The notes beneath the pieces were generated by a model, which saw only the letters and a list, made by a program, of their open reading frames with translations, ran no database searches and was not told the origin of the DNA. Shown in pieces: positions 1 to 7,432 of a stretch of DNA of 38,538 nt (positions are counted from its first letter, which is position 1; every line of letters starts with the position of its first letter). Where the stretch lies: NCBI RefSeq assembly GCF_022206305.1, contig NZ_JAKOIW010000033.1, forward strand, positions 1 to 38,538. The letters run 5' to 3'. The translations under genes and the position numbers were made by a program. The DNA comes from Gordonia sp. 'Campus' (GTDB taxonomy: Bacteria > Actinomycetota > Actinomycetes > Mycobacteriales > Mycobacteriaceae).

Positions 1-995
1 GGCGGGAGGGACGGCAGGCAGATGATGATGCACTGCTGCGGCGGAGGGGTGGGGCGCTTCGACGACGACGATGACGATGACGACGAGGAGGACGAGCCGG
101 ACTTCGGCGTACTGGGTTTGCTCGAACTGCTGGACGGCTTGCGCTTCATCTCGGGGATCGGATCGGTCGGCATGACCCCGGTGGCATAGGCGCCGGCCCA
201 GCCCAGGACGTTGGCGACGTACTCCATCGACCGGTTGTACCGCAGCACCGCCGAGACGCGCGTGCCCTCGCTCATGATGTCGGTGACGCCCGCGCAGAGG
301 TATCGCCCGGCCGAATAGGTGGCGTCGAAGATGTTGTTGGGATCCGACTTGCCGTCTCCGTTGGCGTCGGAACCCCAGGACGCCCACGTACTCGGGATGA
401 ACTGCATCGGCCCCATGGCGCGGTCGTGCCCGGCGTCGCCGTCGATACGTCCGCCGTCGGTGTCGCGGATGACCGCGTTGCCCGCCAGTGATCCGTCGAG
501 CACCGGGCCGGCGATCGGATTGATGGTGGTGCCGAACTGATCGACCGAGCCGTTGCTCGCATGGTTCGACTCGATGCGCCCGATACCCGCGAGCAGGAAC
601 CAGGGGAGCTTGCACTGCGCGCTTTCCGCGCCGACGCGACTCGCCGCCAGCTTGTACGCCTGCAGGACGACCCCGGGTATCCCCAGCGGTCCGGACGGCA
701 GGTCGTTGGCCAGGCGGAACTGCGCGGCGGGTAGGGCGGCTGCGGGCTTCTCGGCAGGCGGGGCGAACCCGAGGAGGGCCACCGGCGATCCGGGAACGAC
801 CTCGGCGACGACGAGCGGCGCCTCGGGTTCGGCGGCGCGAACGGCCACCCCTCCGCCGTGCGCGCTGGAGGTCGCGGTCCCGAGGACCAGCGCACCGACC
901 AGGACGCCTCCCGCCACGACGGTCGTCGCACGACGAGGGAAGTGGGAGGGCCGACGCGGACCGCGGCGCCGCCGGACGATGTCGAGCGGCCTCAT
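1..995 (-). CDS. Lytic transglycosylase (SLT fold), 3' end beyond the window
   Basis: Predicted exported murein lytic transglycosylase that cleaves the glycan strands of peptidoglycan. The N-terminus is arginine-rich and followed by one hydrophobic segment (about residues 22-42), a signal peptide or membrane anchor. A variable Ala/Pro stretch follows, then the SLT domain from about residue 105. The candidate catalytic glutamate is E142 in IGRIESNH, and AMGPMQFIPSTW (194-205) is the second hallmark block. The visible C-terminus is a Lys/Ser/Pro-rich linker with an 11-serine run, and the frame is still open at base 1, so the protein is truncated by the window edge. The ATG at 995 is preceded by GGAGGA at about 7 nt. 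The position matches Rv1230c in M. tuberculosis (from memory). Any further C-terminal domain cannot be seen. Confidence 0.9.
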   Translation of the reverse strand, partial: MRPLDIVRRRRGPRRPSHFPRRATTVVAGGVLVGALVLGTATSSAHGGGVAVRAAEPEAPLVVAEVVPGSPVALLGFAPPAEKPAAALPAAQFRLANDLPSGPLGIPGVVLQAYKLAASRVGAESAQCKLPWFLLAGIGRIESNHASNGSVDQFGTTINPIAGPVLDGSLAGNAVIRDTDGGRIDGDAGHDRAMGPMQFIPSTWASWGSDANGDGKSDPNNIFDATYSAGRYLCAGVTDIMSEGTRVSAVLRYNRSMEYVANVLGWAGAYATGVMPTDPIPEMKRKPSSSSSKPSTPKSGSSSSSSSSSSSSKRPTPPPQQCIIICLPSLP

Positions 996-1020
996 CTGGG
1001 TCCTCCGCCGATGCTTGCGA

Positions 1021-1048
1021 CCCGGGGGTCATCCGGCATGACCCCGGG
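1021..1048 (-). promoter_or_regulatory. Hairpin in the transglycosylase mRNA leader
   Basis: The arms CCCGGGGGTCAT (1021-1032) and ATGACCCCGGG (1038-1048) are complementary over 11 bp with one bulged G, around a 5-nt loop. On the minus-strand transcript the hairpin ends about 15 nt before the GGAGGA ribosome-binding site at 1006-1001. It could shield or expose that site, or stabilise the leader. No T-run follows it, so it is not a classical terminator. Confidence 0.5.
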
Positions 1049-1211
1049 ACACTGCTCGATCGCATGTACCCGGATCACCTGTACTCCGTTGTCAATCCAC
1101 ACACTTGCCCCCGAGAACGCGGCGAGTCCACACTGGCGGCCCAGGTCCAGAGCCCGCCGAGCGGATGTCACGGACGGTCTGTCATGTCGGGATCGACACC
1201 GTCCGAACTGT

Positions 1212-1268
1212 GACCCACCATACATATTGGGTCTGACGTCCCAGACACGAACTCCACTATTGACGTCA
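1212..1268. promoter_or_regulatory. Cluster of short inverted repeats, possible operators
   Basis: Three nested symmetric elements lie in 57 bp: GACCCA (1212-1217) pairs with TGGGTC (1228-1233), GTCTG (1231-1235) pairs with CAGAC (1242-1246), and a perfect TGACGTCA palindrome sits at 1261-1268. TGACGTC recurs within the second element. The cluster lies upstream of the TTGACA hexamer that probably serves the transglycosylase gene. I do not recognise the regulator. Confidence 0.35.
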
Positions 1269-1324
1269 GAGATCGAATCGCCGGCGCGTCGCGGAAAGTT
1301 ACCGGCGTCGCCGGCGGCCGGTGA

Positions 1325-1849
1325 TCACCGGGTCCGGTCTCGTCGCGACGAGCCCTCTGCCGACTCGTCATCACCCGGCGTCGCCAGCCGTTCGACGAGT
1401 TCGTCGAGCAGGTCGTCGAGTTCCTTGCGCAGATAGTCCCGGGTCACGGTGTCGCCGACGGCGATGCGGACGGCGGCGAGCTCGCGCGCGAGGAACTCGG
1501 TGTCGGCCTTGGTCTGTGCCGCCCGCAGCCGGTCCTCCTCGAGGGCGACGCGGTCACGGTTCTCCTGACGGTTCTGGGCCAGCAGGATCAACGGCGCCGC
1601 GTACGCGGCCTGCGTCGAGAACGCGAGGTTGAGCAGGATGAACGGGTACGGGTCCCACCTGATGGTCACCGCGACCAGGTTCAGTGCGATCCACACGATC
1701 ACGATCACCGTCTGTATGGCGAGGTAGCGGCCCGTGCCGAGGAACCTCGCCACGCGCTCGCTGTACATCCCGACGACGTCGGAGTCGAGATTGAACGAGA
1801 TCGTCCGACGCGTGCTGGGAGTGTCGAGTTTGCGTCCCGGTTCGCTCAT
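1325..1849 (-). CDS. DUF1003 membrane protein
   Basis: 174-residue DUF1003-family protein of unknown function. It has two closely spaced hydrophobic segments (about residues 43-63 and 68-91). The loop and second segment carry the family pattern WDPYPFILLNLAFSTQAAYA, and AQNRQ follows the second helix. The charged C-terminal half (about 92-174) is predicted to be helical, possibly coiled coil, and cytoplasmic. The start codon overlaps the stop of the MgtE-N/CBS gene by 4 bp (ATGA), so the two are translationally coupled. The pairing matches the Rv1231c/Rv1232c neighbourhood (from memory) and hints at a shared role in ion or envelope homeostasis, which is inference. Confidence 0.88.
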   Translation of the reverse strand: MSEPGRKLDTPSTRRTISFNLDSDVVGMYSERVARFLGTGRYLAIQTVIVIVWIALNLVAVTIRWDPYPFILLNLAFSTQAAYAAPLILLAQNRQENRDRVALEEDRLRAAQTKADTEFLARELAAVRIAVGDTVTRDYLRKELDDLLDELVERLATPGDDESAEGSSRRDRTR

Positions 1850-3147
1850 CGGATGATGTCCCCGCCGGGTCCGACGGCGTCCTCGGGCTCGGTCTCACGC
1901 CAGTCGCGCGGCAGGATCTCGTCGAGCAGATCGTCCACGCTCACGGCGCCGAGCAGGTGCCCGGATTCGTCGACCACGGGTCCGCAGACCAGGTTGTAGG
2001 TCGCGAAATAACGCGTCATCGTCTCCAGTGAGTCCTCGGGGTGCAGTCGGGCGAGGTCGGTGTCGACGATCCCGCCGACGAGCTGGGCCGGGGGTTCCCG
2101 CAGCAGCGCCTGCAGGTGCACGCAGCCGAGATACTTGCCCGTGGGCGTCGCGGTCGGCGGCCGCACCACGAAGACGACGCTGGCCGCGGCGGGGGTGAGG
2201 TCGGGGTTGCGAACCCGGGCGAGGGCCTCGGCGATCGTCGTCGACGCGGTGACGATGATCGGTTCGGAGGTCATCACACCGCCGGCGGTGTCGGGGGAGT
2301 GCAGCAGCAGGCGGCGCAGGGGCTCGGATTCCTCGGGATCCATCTCTTCCAGGAACGCCTCGGCCTCGGTGTCGGGGAGCTCGCCGAGGAGGTCGGCGGC
2401 GTCGTCGGGGTCCATCGCCTCCAGGATGTCGACGGCGCGGTCGCGTCCGAGCGCGGCGAGCAACTCCTTCTGGTCGTCGGGCGGGAGCTCCTGGAGCACG
2501 TCGGCCAGACGTTCGTCGTCGAGGGCGGAGGCGATCTCGGCGCGGCGCTTCGAAGGAAGCTCGCGCAACGCGTTGGCGACGTCTGCGGGGCGCATGCCCT
2601 CGAACTGCAGCAGCGCCTGGGCGACTCCTTGACCCGGCAGATTGAGTGCGCTCTGGGTGATCCCCTGGACACTGGACCACTCCACGACGTGGGTCTCGTG
2701 GCGGCGGCGGAGTCCGCGACGGCCGGCGCGAACCGCGACGCGCGAGACGACCCAGTCCCGGGTGCGGGTGCGTTCGATGCCCAGGTCGATGACCGTGACG
2801 TCGGCGTCGGCGAGTTCGGGAAGGTCGGGGTCGACGACACGGACGCGGGTGTCGAGGATCTGGCCGATCGCGAGCGCCTCGCCGGGACGCAGGTGCAGGC
2901 GCCGCAGACTGACGGTGCCCGTGTTGAGTGCGACCGCCTGGGGTTCGATGGCGGTGACACGCAGCATCGGCACGAAAATCCTACGGCGCGTGGTCAATTC
3001 GACGGCGAGACCCAATGCGCGCGGCTGCTGCCCGGATAGCCGGATCGAGATCACCACGTCGCGGACCCGGCCGATCGATTCGCCGTCGGGACCAAGGACG
3101 GCCAACCCGACTAATCTGGCCACGAACACCTTGCTCACCGACGACAT
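1846..3147 (-). CDS. MgtE N-domain/CBS protein without a channel
   Basis: 433-residue cytosolic protein with the sensory parts of the MgtE magnesium channel but no membrane helices. An N-terminal PRC-barrel-like region (about residues 8-160) is followed by MgtE-N helical repeats (about 185-290, with ELPPDD, EAMDPDDAADLLGELP and EEMDPEE). A CBS pair follows (about 292-420, entered through the TAGGVMTSEP motif). The ATG at 3147 was chosen because the 65 codons upstream in the same frame are Arg-rich out-of-gene sequence and the domain begins directly after MSSVSK. It overlaps the DUF1003 gene by 4 bp. In MgtE these domains sense Mg2+ and nucleotides; here they may regulate a partner, possibly the DUF1003 protein (inference). 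Confidence 0.87.
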   Translation of the reverse strand: MSSVSKVFVARLVGLAVLGPDGESIGRVRDVVISIRLSGQQPRALGLAVELTTRRRIFVPMLRVTAIEPQAVALNTGTVSLRRLHLRPGEALAIGQILDTRVRVVDPDLPELADADVTVIDLGIERTRTRDWVVSRVAVRAGRRGLRRRHETHVVEWSSVQGITQSALNLPGQGVAQALLQFEGMRPADVANALRELPSKRRAEIASALDDERLADVLQELPPDDQKELLAALGRDRAVDILEAMDPDDAADLLGELPDTEAEAFLEEMDPEESEPLRRLLLHSPDTAGGVMTSEPIIVTASTTIAEALARVRNPDLTPAAASVVFVVRPPTATPTGKYLGCVHLQALLREPPAQLVGGIVDTDLARLHPEDSLETMTRYFATYNLVCGPVVDESGHLLGAVSVDDLLDEILPRDWRETEPEDAVGPGGDIIR

Positions 3148-3243
3148 GGGAGTAAGGGTAGTGCCATCGGTCCGCGCCGACGCCGACGGCAACGGTGGAT
3201 GTCGGCAGCGCAGATGGCGAACCAGACGACGGGAAGGTACGAA

Positions 3244-3732
3244 ATGACGAATCCCATGCGCCCGAGCCGCGAGACGCCCGGGCTGCCGACACCGCCCAAG
3301 GGCTGGCCGATCGGTTCGTACGGAACCTACGCCGAGGCCCAACGCGCGGTCGACTACCTGTCCGACGAGAACTTCACCGTCGAGGACGTCACGATCGTGG
3401 GCGTCGACCTGATGCAGGTCGAGCGCGTCATCGGGCGGCTGACGTGGGGCAAGGTCATCGGTGGCGGCCTCGTGTCCGGCGCGTGGCTCGGGTTCTTCTT
3501 CGGCTGCCTCGTGGCGCTGGTGTTCACCGGTTCGCCCATCGCGCCGATCCTCGTCGGCATCGTCGGCGGCATGGTCTTCGGTGTGATCTCGGCGACCATT
3601 CCGTATGCCGCCACGCGCGGACAGCGCGATTTCGCGTCGACGATGCAGTTGGTCGCAGGCCGCTACGACGTGCTCTGCGATCCGAAAAGCGCAGAGAAAG
3701 CACGGGACATGCTCACCCGTCTGACCTTCTAG
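3244..3732 (+). CDS. Rv1234-like general stress (17M-type) membrane protein
   Basis: 162 residues. The N-terminal soluble part (about 20-60) matches the general stress protein 17M/YflT-like domain: GSYGTYAEAQRAVDYLSD, then VTIVGVDL. Two glycine-rich membrane segments follow (about 73-93 and 98-120), with a short cytosolic tail ending in a second small soluble motif (YDVLCDP). The ATG at 3244 is preferred over one 15 codons upstream because GGAAGG sits 6 nt before it. It is divergent from the MgtE-N/CBS gene and lies upstream of lpqY, as Rv1234 does in M. tuberculosis (from memory). The molecular function is unknown. Confidence 0.82.
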   Translation: MTNPMRPSRETPGLPTPPKGWPIGSYGTYAEAQRAVDYLSDENFTVEDVTIVGVDLMQVERVIGRLTWGKVIGGGLVSGAWLGFFFGCLVALVFTGSPIAPILVGIVGGMVFGVISATIPYAATRGQRDFASTMQLVAGRYDVLCDPKSAEKARDMLTRLTF

Positions 3733-3802
3733 GTCGGGTCCCGCCCCCCGGACACGGACCGATCACAATCGGTCTCGGAGTGGCACGCCCATGCCGAATG
3801 TG

Positions 3803-3830
3803 TTGCATGTCACGAATCCTCACGTATAGC
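3803..3830 (+). promoter_or_regulatory. Candidate sigma-70-type promoter of the lpqY-sugABC operon
   Basis: TTGCAT (3803-3808) and TATAGC (3825-3830) are separated by 16 bp, about 70 bp upstream of the GTG start of lpqY. This is the best -35/-10 match in the 166-bp gap between the stress protein gene and lpqY. It was assigned by eye and no transcription start is known. Confidence 0.35.
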
Positions 3831-3898
3831 GTTGCACTTCGGACGCTCACGGCGGAGCACCTCGTGGGCAGCGCCGCGTACGACATCGAGGAGGCTGC

Positions 3899-5380
3899 GT
3901 GCGGAGCAGGACCAGCACTGATGGATTCGGTACCGGGGGATTGACGAGGCGCGGATCTACGAGGCGCATGAGACGGAAGGTCGTGGCCGCAGCGGTGGCC
4001 GCGGCGGCGATGCTGCCCGTGCTGTCCGCCTGCGGCTCGGGATATGAAGCGGGCGTACTCAATTTCTATCCGCCCGCGGACGGCGCGGACACCTTCGCCG
4101 AGATCGGCGACAAGTGTTCGGCGGACTCCGGTGGCGCCTACAAGGTCGTGACGACGCCGCTGCCGAAGGGCGCCGACGATCAGCGCCTGCAGCTGGCACG
4201 ACGCCTCGCGGGCAACGACACCGGGCTCGACCTCATGGGCATGGACGTGGTGTGGACCGCCGAATTCGCCGATGCGGGCTGGATGGTCCCGGTCCCCGAC
4301 GCGATGGCGACTGAGGTCTCCGCGCGCACCCTGGGCGGCCCGCTCGACACCGCCGTGTGGAAGACCGACGACGACGAGCGCGAACGTCTCTACGCCATCC
4401 CGTTCTCCACCAACACCCAATTGCTCTGGTATCGCCCGGATGTGCTCGCCGACAAGGTCGATCGCCGACGCCCCGCGTCGACCTGGGACGGCATGCTCGA
4501 CGACGCACTCGTCAGCGGACGCAACGGCGGACCGACCTACATCATGGTGCAGGGCAGGCAGTACGAGGGCCTGATGGTGTGGTTCAACTCGGTGCTCGCC
4601 AGCGCCGGTGGGCAGATCGTCGACCCGGATGACCCCGACAAGGTCACGCTCAACGACACCCCCGAACACCGTGCCGCGACCGTCCGTGCGCTGGAGACGC
4701 TCAAGCGTGTCGCCACGGCGCCGGGCGCCGATCCGTCGCTCACCAACTCCGACGAGGGCGCCGCGCGTCTGGGTATGGAGAGCGGCGAGGCGCTCTACCA
4801 GGTCAACTGGCCCTTCGTGTTCGCCGGTATGCGCGAGAACGCGGTCGCGGGAAGTGTTGCGTTCCTGGATCTCACGCAGTACGCCGGGCTCTACGCCGAC
4901 ACCGCCAACCCGCCGACCTCGGAAGAGGTCGTGCCGCTGAACCGGCAGATGCAGCGGGTCTTCGACTTCGCGCCGTATCCGGGCTTCCAGGGTCTGCCGA
5001 CGAAGACGACCCTCGGCGGGATCAACATCGCCGTCGCGAGCACGTCGAAGCAGCAGGACCTGGCCTTCCAGGCCGCCGAGTGCATCACCAGCGAGGCGGG
5101 CCAGAAGGCTTTCTCGTTCAGCGCAGGTCCGCCGCCGGTCATCGAATCCATCTACGACGACGCCGATTTCCGCCTCGCCTACCCGATGGCCGACGAGATC
5201 AAGCGACAGCTCGAACCAGAACATGCCGCGCTCCGGCCGAAGTCGCCCGACTACCAGGCGATCTCGACCCTGCTGCAGGCCAAGCTGAGCCCGGTCGGCG
5301 CATGGGAGCCGGAGGCTCTCGTCGACCAGCTCGCCGAAGCGGTCCAGAAGGCCATCGACGGGGAAGGGTTGGTTCCGTGA
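3899..5380 (+). CDS. lpqY: LpqY, trehalose-binding lipoprotein of the LpqY-SugABC importer
   Basis: Substrate-binding lipoprotein of the ABC importer that recycles trehalose released when mycolates are transferred from trehalose monomycolate. It has a lipobox LSAC with the acceptor Cys at about residue 45 from the GTG start, then a family-1 extracellular solute-binding fold with diagnostic blocks (QRLQLARRLAGND, DVVWTAEFADAGW, NTQLLWYRPD, EVNWPFVF-like QVNWPFVF, and a C-terminal QKAIDGEGLVP). These parallel M. tuberculosis LpqY as I remember it. The GTG at 3899 has an AGGAGG 4 nt upstream; an ATG at 3968 would give a shorter, conventional signal peptide and remains possible. The stop overlaps the sugA start by 4 bp, making this the first gene of a four-gene operon. 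Confidence 0.93.
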   Translation: MRSRTSTDGFGTGGLTRRGSTRRMRRKVVAAAVAAAAMLPVLSACGSGYEAGVLNFYPPADGADTFAEIGDKCSADSGGAYKVVTTPLPKGADDQRLQLARRLAGNDTGLDLMGMDVVWTAEFADAGWMVPVPDAMATEVSARTLGGPLDTAVWKTDDDERERLYAIPFSTNTQLLWYRPDVLADKVDRRRPASTWDGMLDDALVSGRNGGPTYIMVQGRQYEGLMVWFNSVLASAGGQIVDPDDPDKVTLNDTPEHRAATVRALETLKRVATAPGADPSLTNSDEGAARLGMESGEALYQVNWPFVFAGMRENAVAGSVAFLDLTQYAGLYADTANPPTSEEVVPLNRQMQRVFDFAPYPGFQGLPTKTTLGGINIAVASTSKQQDLAFQAAECITSEAGQKAFSFSAGPPPVIESIYDDADFRLAYPMADEIKRQLEPEHAALRPKSPDYQAISTLLQAKLSPVGAWEPEALVDQLAEAVQKAIDGEGLVP

Positions 5381-6594
5381 GCGACAACACGACACCCGGG
5401 GACGACAACCGGGCCGGCGGTGATCAGACCGGAGACGAGGCGCGGTTCCGTGCCGGGCGGCACGCGCTGCCCGACGATGCGCCGGCGCAGACCGGACCGA
5501 TCCCGATCGTGGGCGACACCCCTCCGGTGCAGTCCGATCAGGTGTGGACCCCGCCTGCGGGTGGGCGGCACGACGCCGGCCCGCCGGTGAGTGGCGCCGC
5601 TCCCGCGGCGCATCCCGGAACAATCGGAACAACCGGATCAGCCGGAACCGCGGGCGCCACCGCTGTCGCGGAACGTCCTCGTGCCGAGGCGGCTCCGGCC
5701 GCACCGCGCAAGCGCAGCGAGGGCAAGACCGCCGAACGCCGGCTCGCCTTCTGGCTCGTCGCGCCCGCGGCACTGATGATGCTGCTGGTCACCGGTTACC
5801 CGATCCTGTACGCGGTCTGGCTCTCGCTGAACAAGATGAGTCTCTCGGCGCCGGGTGAGCGGGAATTCGTGTGGTTCGACAACTACGCGACCGTGCTGAC
5901 CGACAACTATTGGTGGACGGCGTTCTCGGTCACGGTCGGCATCACCGTCGTCTCGGTGATCATCGAACTCGTCCTGGGCATGGCGATCGCACTGGTCATG
6001 CACCGAACGATCTTCGGACGCGGCACGATTCGCACCGTCGTCCTCATCCCGTACGGCATCGTGACGGTCGCGGCGGCGTTCTCGTGGTACTACGCGTGGA
6101 CACCGGGAACCGGTTACCTCGCCAACCTGTTGCCCGACGGCACCGCTCCGTTGACCGAACAGTGGCCGTCGCTGGCGATCATCGTTCTCGCCGAGGTCTG
6201 GAAGACCACGCCGTTCATGGCGCTGCTCCTGCTGGCCGGACTGGCCCTTGTACCCGACGATCTGCTGAAGGCCGCGCAGGTCGACGGCGCCGGTGCCTGG
6301 ACGAGGTTGTGGCGCATCATCCTTCCGTTGATGAAGCCGGCGATCCTGGTCGCGCTGCTGTTCCGCACGCTGGACGCATTCCGCGTGTTCGACAACATCT
6401 ACGTCCTCACCAGTGGGTCCAACAACACCTACTCGGTGTCGATGCTGGGTTACGACAACCTGTTCGGCGCATTCAATCTCGGGGTCGGATCGGCCATCTC
6501 GATCCTGATCTTCCTGTGCGTCGCGATCATCGCGTTCGTGTTCATCAAGGGGTTCGGCACCGCCGCACCGGGTTCCGACGACGAGGGGAGGTAA
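5377..6594 (+). CDS. sugA: SugA, trehalose ABC transporter permease
   Basis: One of the two membrane subunits of the trehalose importer, with six predicted helices (first at about residues 125-147) in the MalF/UgpA-type permease family. The cytoplasmic loop that contacts the ATPase is visible near the C-terminus: LLKAAQVDGAGAWTRLWRIILPLMKP (split here for reading: AAQVDGAGAW, then IILPLMKP). The GTG start overlaps the lpqY stop (GTGA). It is 405 residues long, about 100 more than I expect for the family. The excess is an N-terminal cytosolic tail of about 120 residues rich in Asp, Gly, Ala and Pro with no hydrophobic segment. That tail is translated from the coupled start and looks disordered. 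Confidence 0.93.
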   Translation: MSDNTTPGDDNRAGGDQTGDEARFRAGRHALPDDAPAQTGPIPIVGDTPPVQSDQVWTPPAGGRHDAGPPVSGAAPAAHPGTIGTTGSAGTAGATAVAERPRAEAAPAAPRKRSEGKTAERRLAFWLVAPAALMMLLVTGYPILYAVWLSLNKMSLSAPGEREFVWFDNYATVLTDNYWWTAFSVTVGITVVSVIIELVLGMAIALVMHRTIFGRGTIRTVVLIPYGIVTVAAAFSWYYAWTPGTGYLANLLPDGTAPLTEQWPSLAIIVLAEVWKTTPFMALLLLAGLALVPDDLLKAAQVDGAGAWTRLWRIILPLMKPAILVALLFRTLDAFRVFDNIYVLTSGSNNTYSVSMLGYDNLFGAFNLGVGSAISILIFLCVAIIAFVFIKGFGTAAPGSDDEGR

Positions 6595-6598
6595 GCCG

Positions 6599-7429
6599 TT
6601 GAATACGAGCGGAAAGTCCAAGGCGTGGTGGTCGATCGCCAACATCCTGGTGATCCTGTACGCACTCATCCCGCTGCTCTGGATCATCAGCCTGTCGTTC
6701 AAGCCGGCGAGCAGCGTGACCGACGGCAAGTTCTGGCCGAGCGAGTTCACCCTCGACAACTACCGGAGCATCTTCGAGACGAGTGCCTTCACCTCGGCGC
6801 TGATCAACTCCATCGGCGTCGGGCTGATCACCACGGTGATCGCGGTCATCCTGGGCACCATGGCCGCCTATGCGGTGGCGCGCCTGGAGTTCCCGGGTAA
6901 GAAGCTCCTGATCGGCGCCGCGCTGCTGATCGCGATGTTCCCGCAGATCTCCCTCGTCACACCGCTGTTCAACATCGAACGCCGCCTCGGACTGTTCGAC
7001 ACGTGGCCCGGCCTGATCCTGCCGTACATCACGTTCGCGCTGCCGCTGGCGATCTACACGCTCTCCGCGTTCTTCCGGGAGATCCCGTGGGAGCTGGAGA
7101 AGGCCGCCAAGATGGACGGCGCCACCCCATGGCAGGCGTTCCGCAAGGTCATCGCCCCGCTCGCCGCACCCGGCGTCGTGACAGCCGCCATCCTGGTGTT
7201 CATCTTCGCCTGGAACGACCTGCTGCTGGCCTTGTCGCTGACCTCGACCGAACGCGCGATCACCGCCCCGGTGGCCATCGCGAACTTCACCGGCGCATCG
7301 CAGTTCGAGGAACCCACGGGGTCGATCTCGGCCGCCGCGGTGATCATCACCATCCCCATCATCATCTTCGTCCTCTTCTTCCAACGTCGAATCGTGGCCG
7401 GTCTGACCTCCGGCGCCGTGAAGGGATAA
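6599..7429 (+). CDS. sugB: SugB, trehalose ABC transporter permease
   Basis: Second permease subunit, 276 residues, MalG-type, with six hydrophobic segments. The EAA loop is clear (EKAAKMDGATPWQAFRKVIAP). The TTG start at 6599 is supported by GGGAGG 7 nt upstream and lies just 4 nt after the sugA stop; no better start is available before the first helix. It pairs with SugA to form the membrane channel, driven by SugC. Confidence 0.92.
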   Translation: MNTSGKSKAWWSIANILVILYALIPLLWIISLSFKPASSVTDGKFWPSEFTLDNYRSIFETSAFTSALINSIGVGLITTVIAVILGTMAAYAVARLEFPGKKLLIGAALLIAMFPQISLVTPLFNIERRLGLFDTWPGLILPYITFALPLAIYTLSAFFREIPWELEKAAKMDGATPWQAFRKVIAPLAAPGVVTAAILVFIFAWNDLLLALSLTSTERAITAPVAIANFTGASQFEEPTGSISAAAVIITIPIIIFVLFFQRRIVAGLTSGAVKG

Positions 7430-7432
7430 CCC

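Larger units (their letters stand above)
996..1324. other. Intergenic region, 329 bp, leader of the transglycosylase gene
   Basis: I see no convincing gene here. A 77-codon minus-strand frame exists but has no recognisable protein character. The stretch holds the probable promoter and leader of the transglycosylase gene: a minus-strand TTGACA at 1095-1090, an 11-bp hairpin at 1021-1048 just ahead of the ribosome-binding site, and a cluster of short inverted repeats at 1212-1268. The middle (about 1200-1265) is less GC-rich than the flanking genes, consistent with a regulatory region. Confidence 0.6.

Noticed and set aside
992..1225. 77-codon minus-strand frame before the transglycosylase
   Set aside because: It overlaps the start of the transglycosylase gene and the leader hairpin and has no recognisable protein features.
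996..1324. c-di-AMP (ydaO-type) riboswitch before the transglycosylase
   Set aside because: Expected by analogy with other actinobacterial hydrolase genes, but I could not align the known conserved core to this sequence.
3713..5773. 686-codon minus-strand frame opposite lpqY and sugA
   Set aside because: It is an Arg/Gly/Val-rich shadow of the conserved lpqY-sugA reading frames with no family motif.
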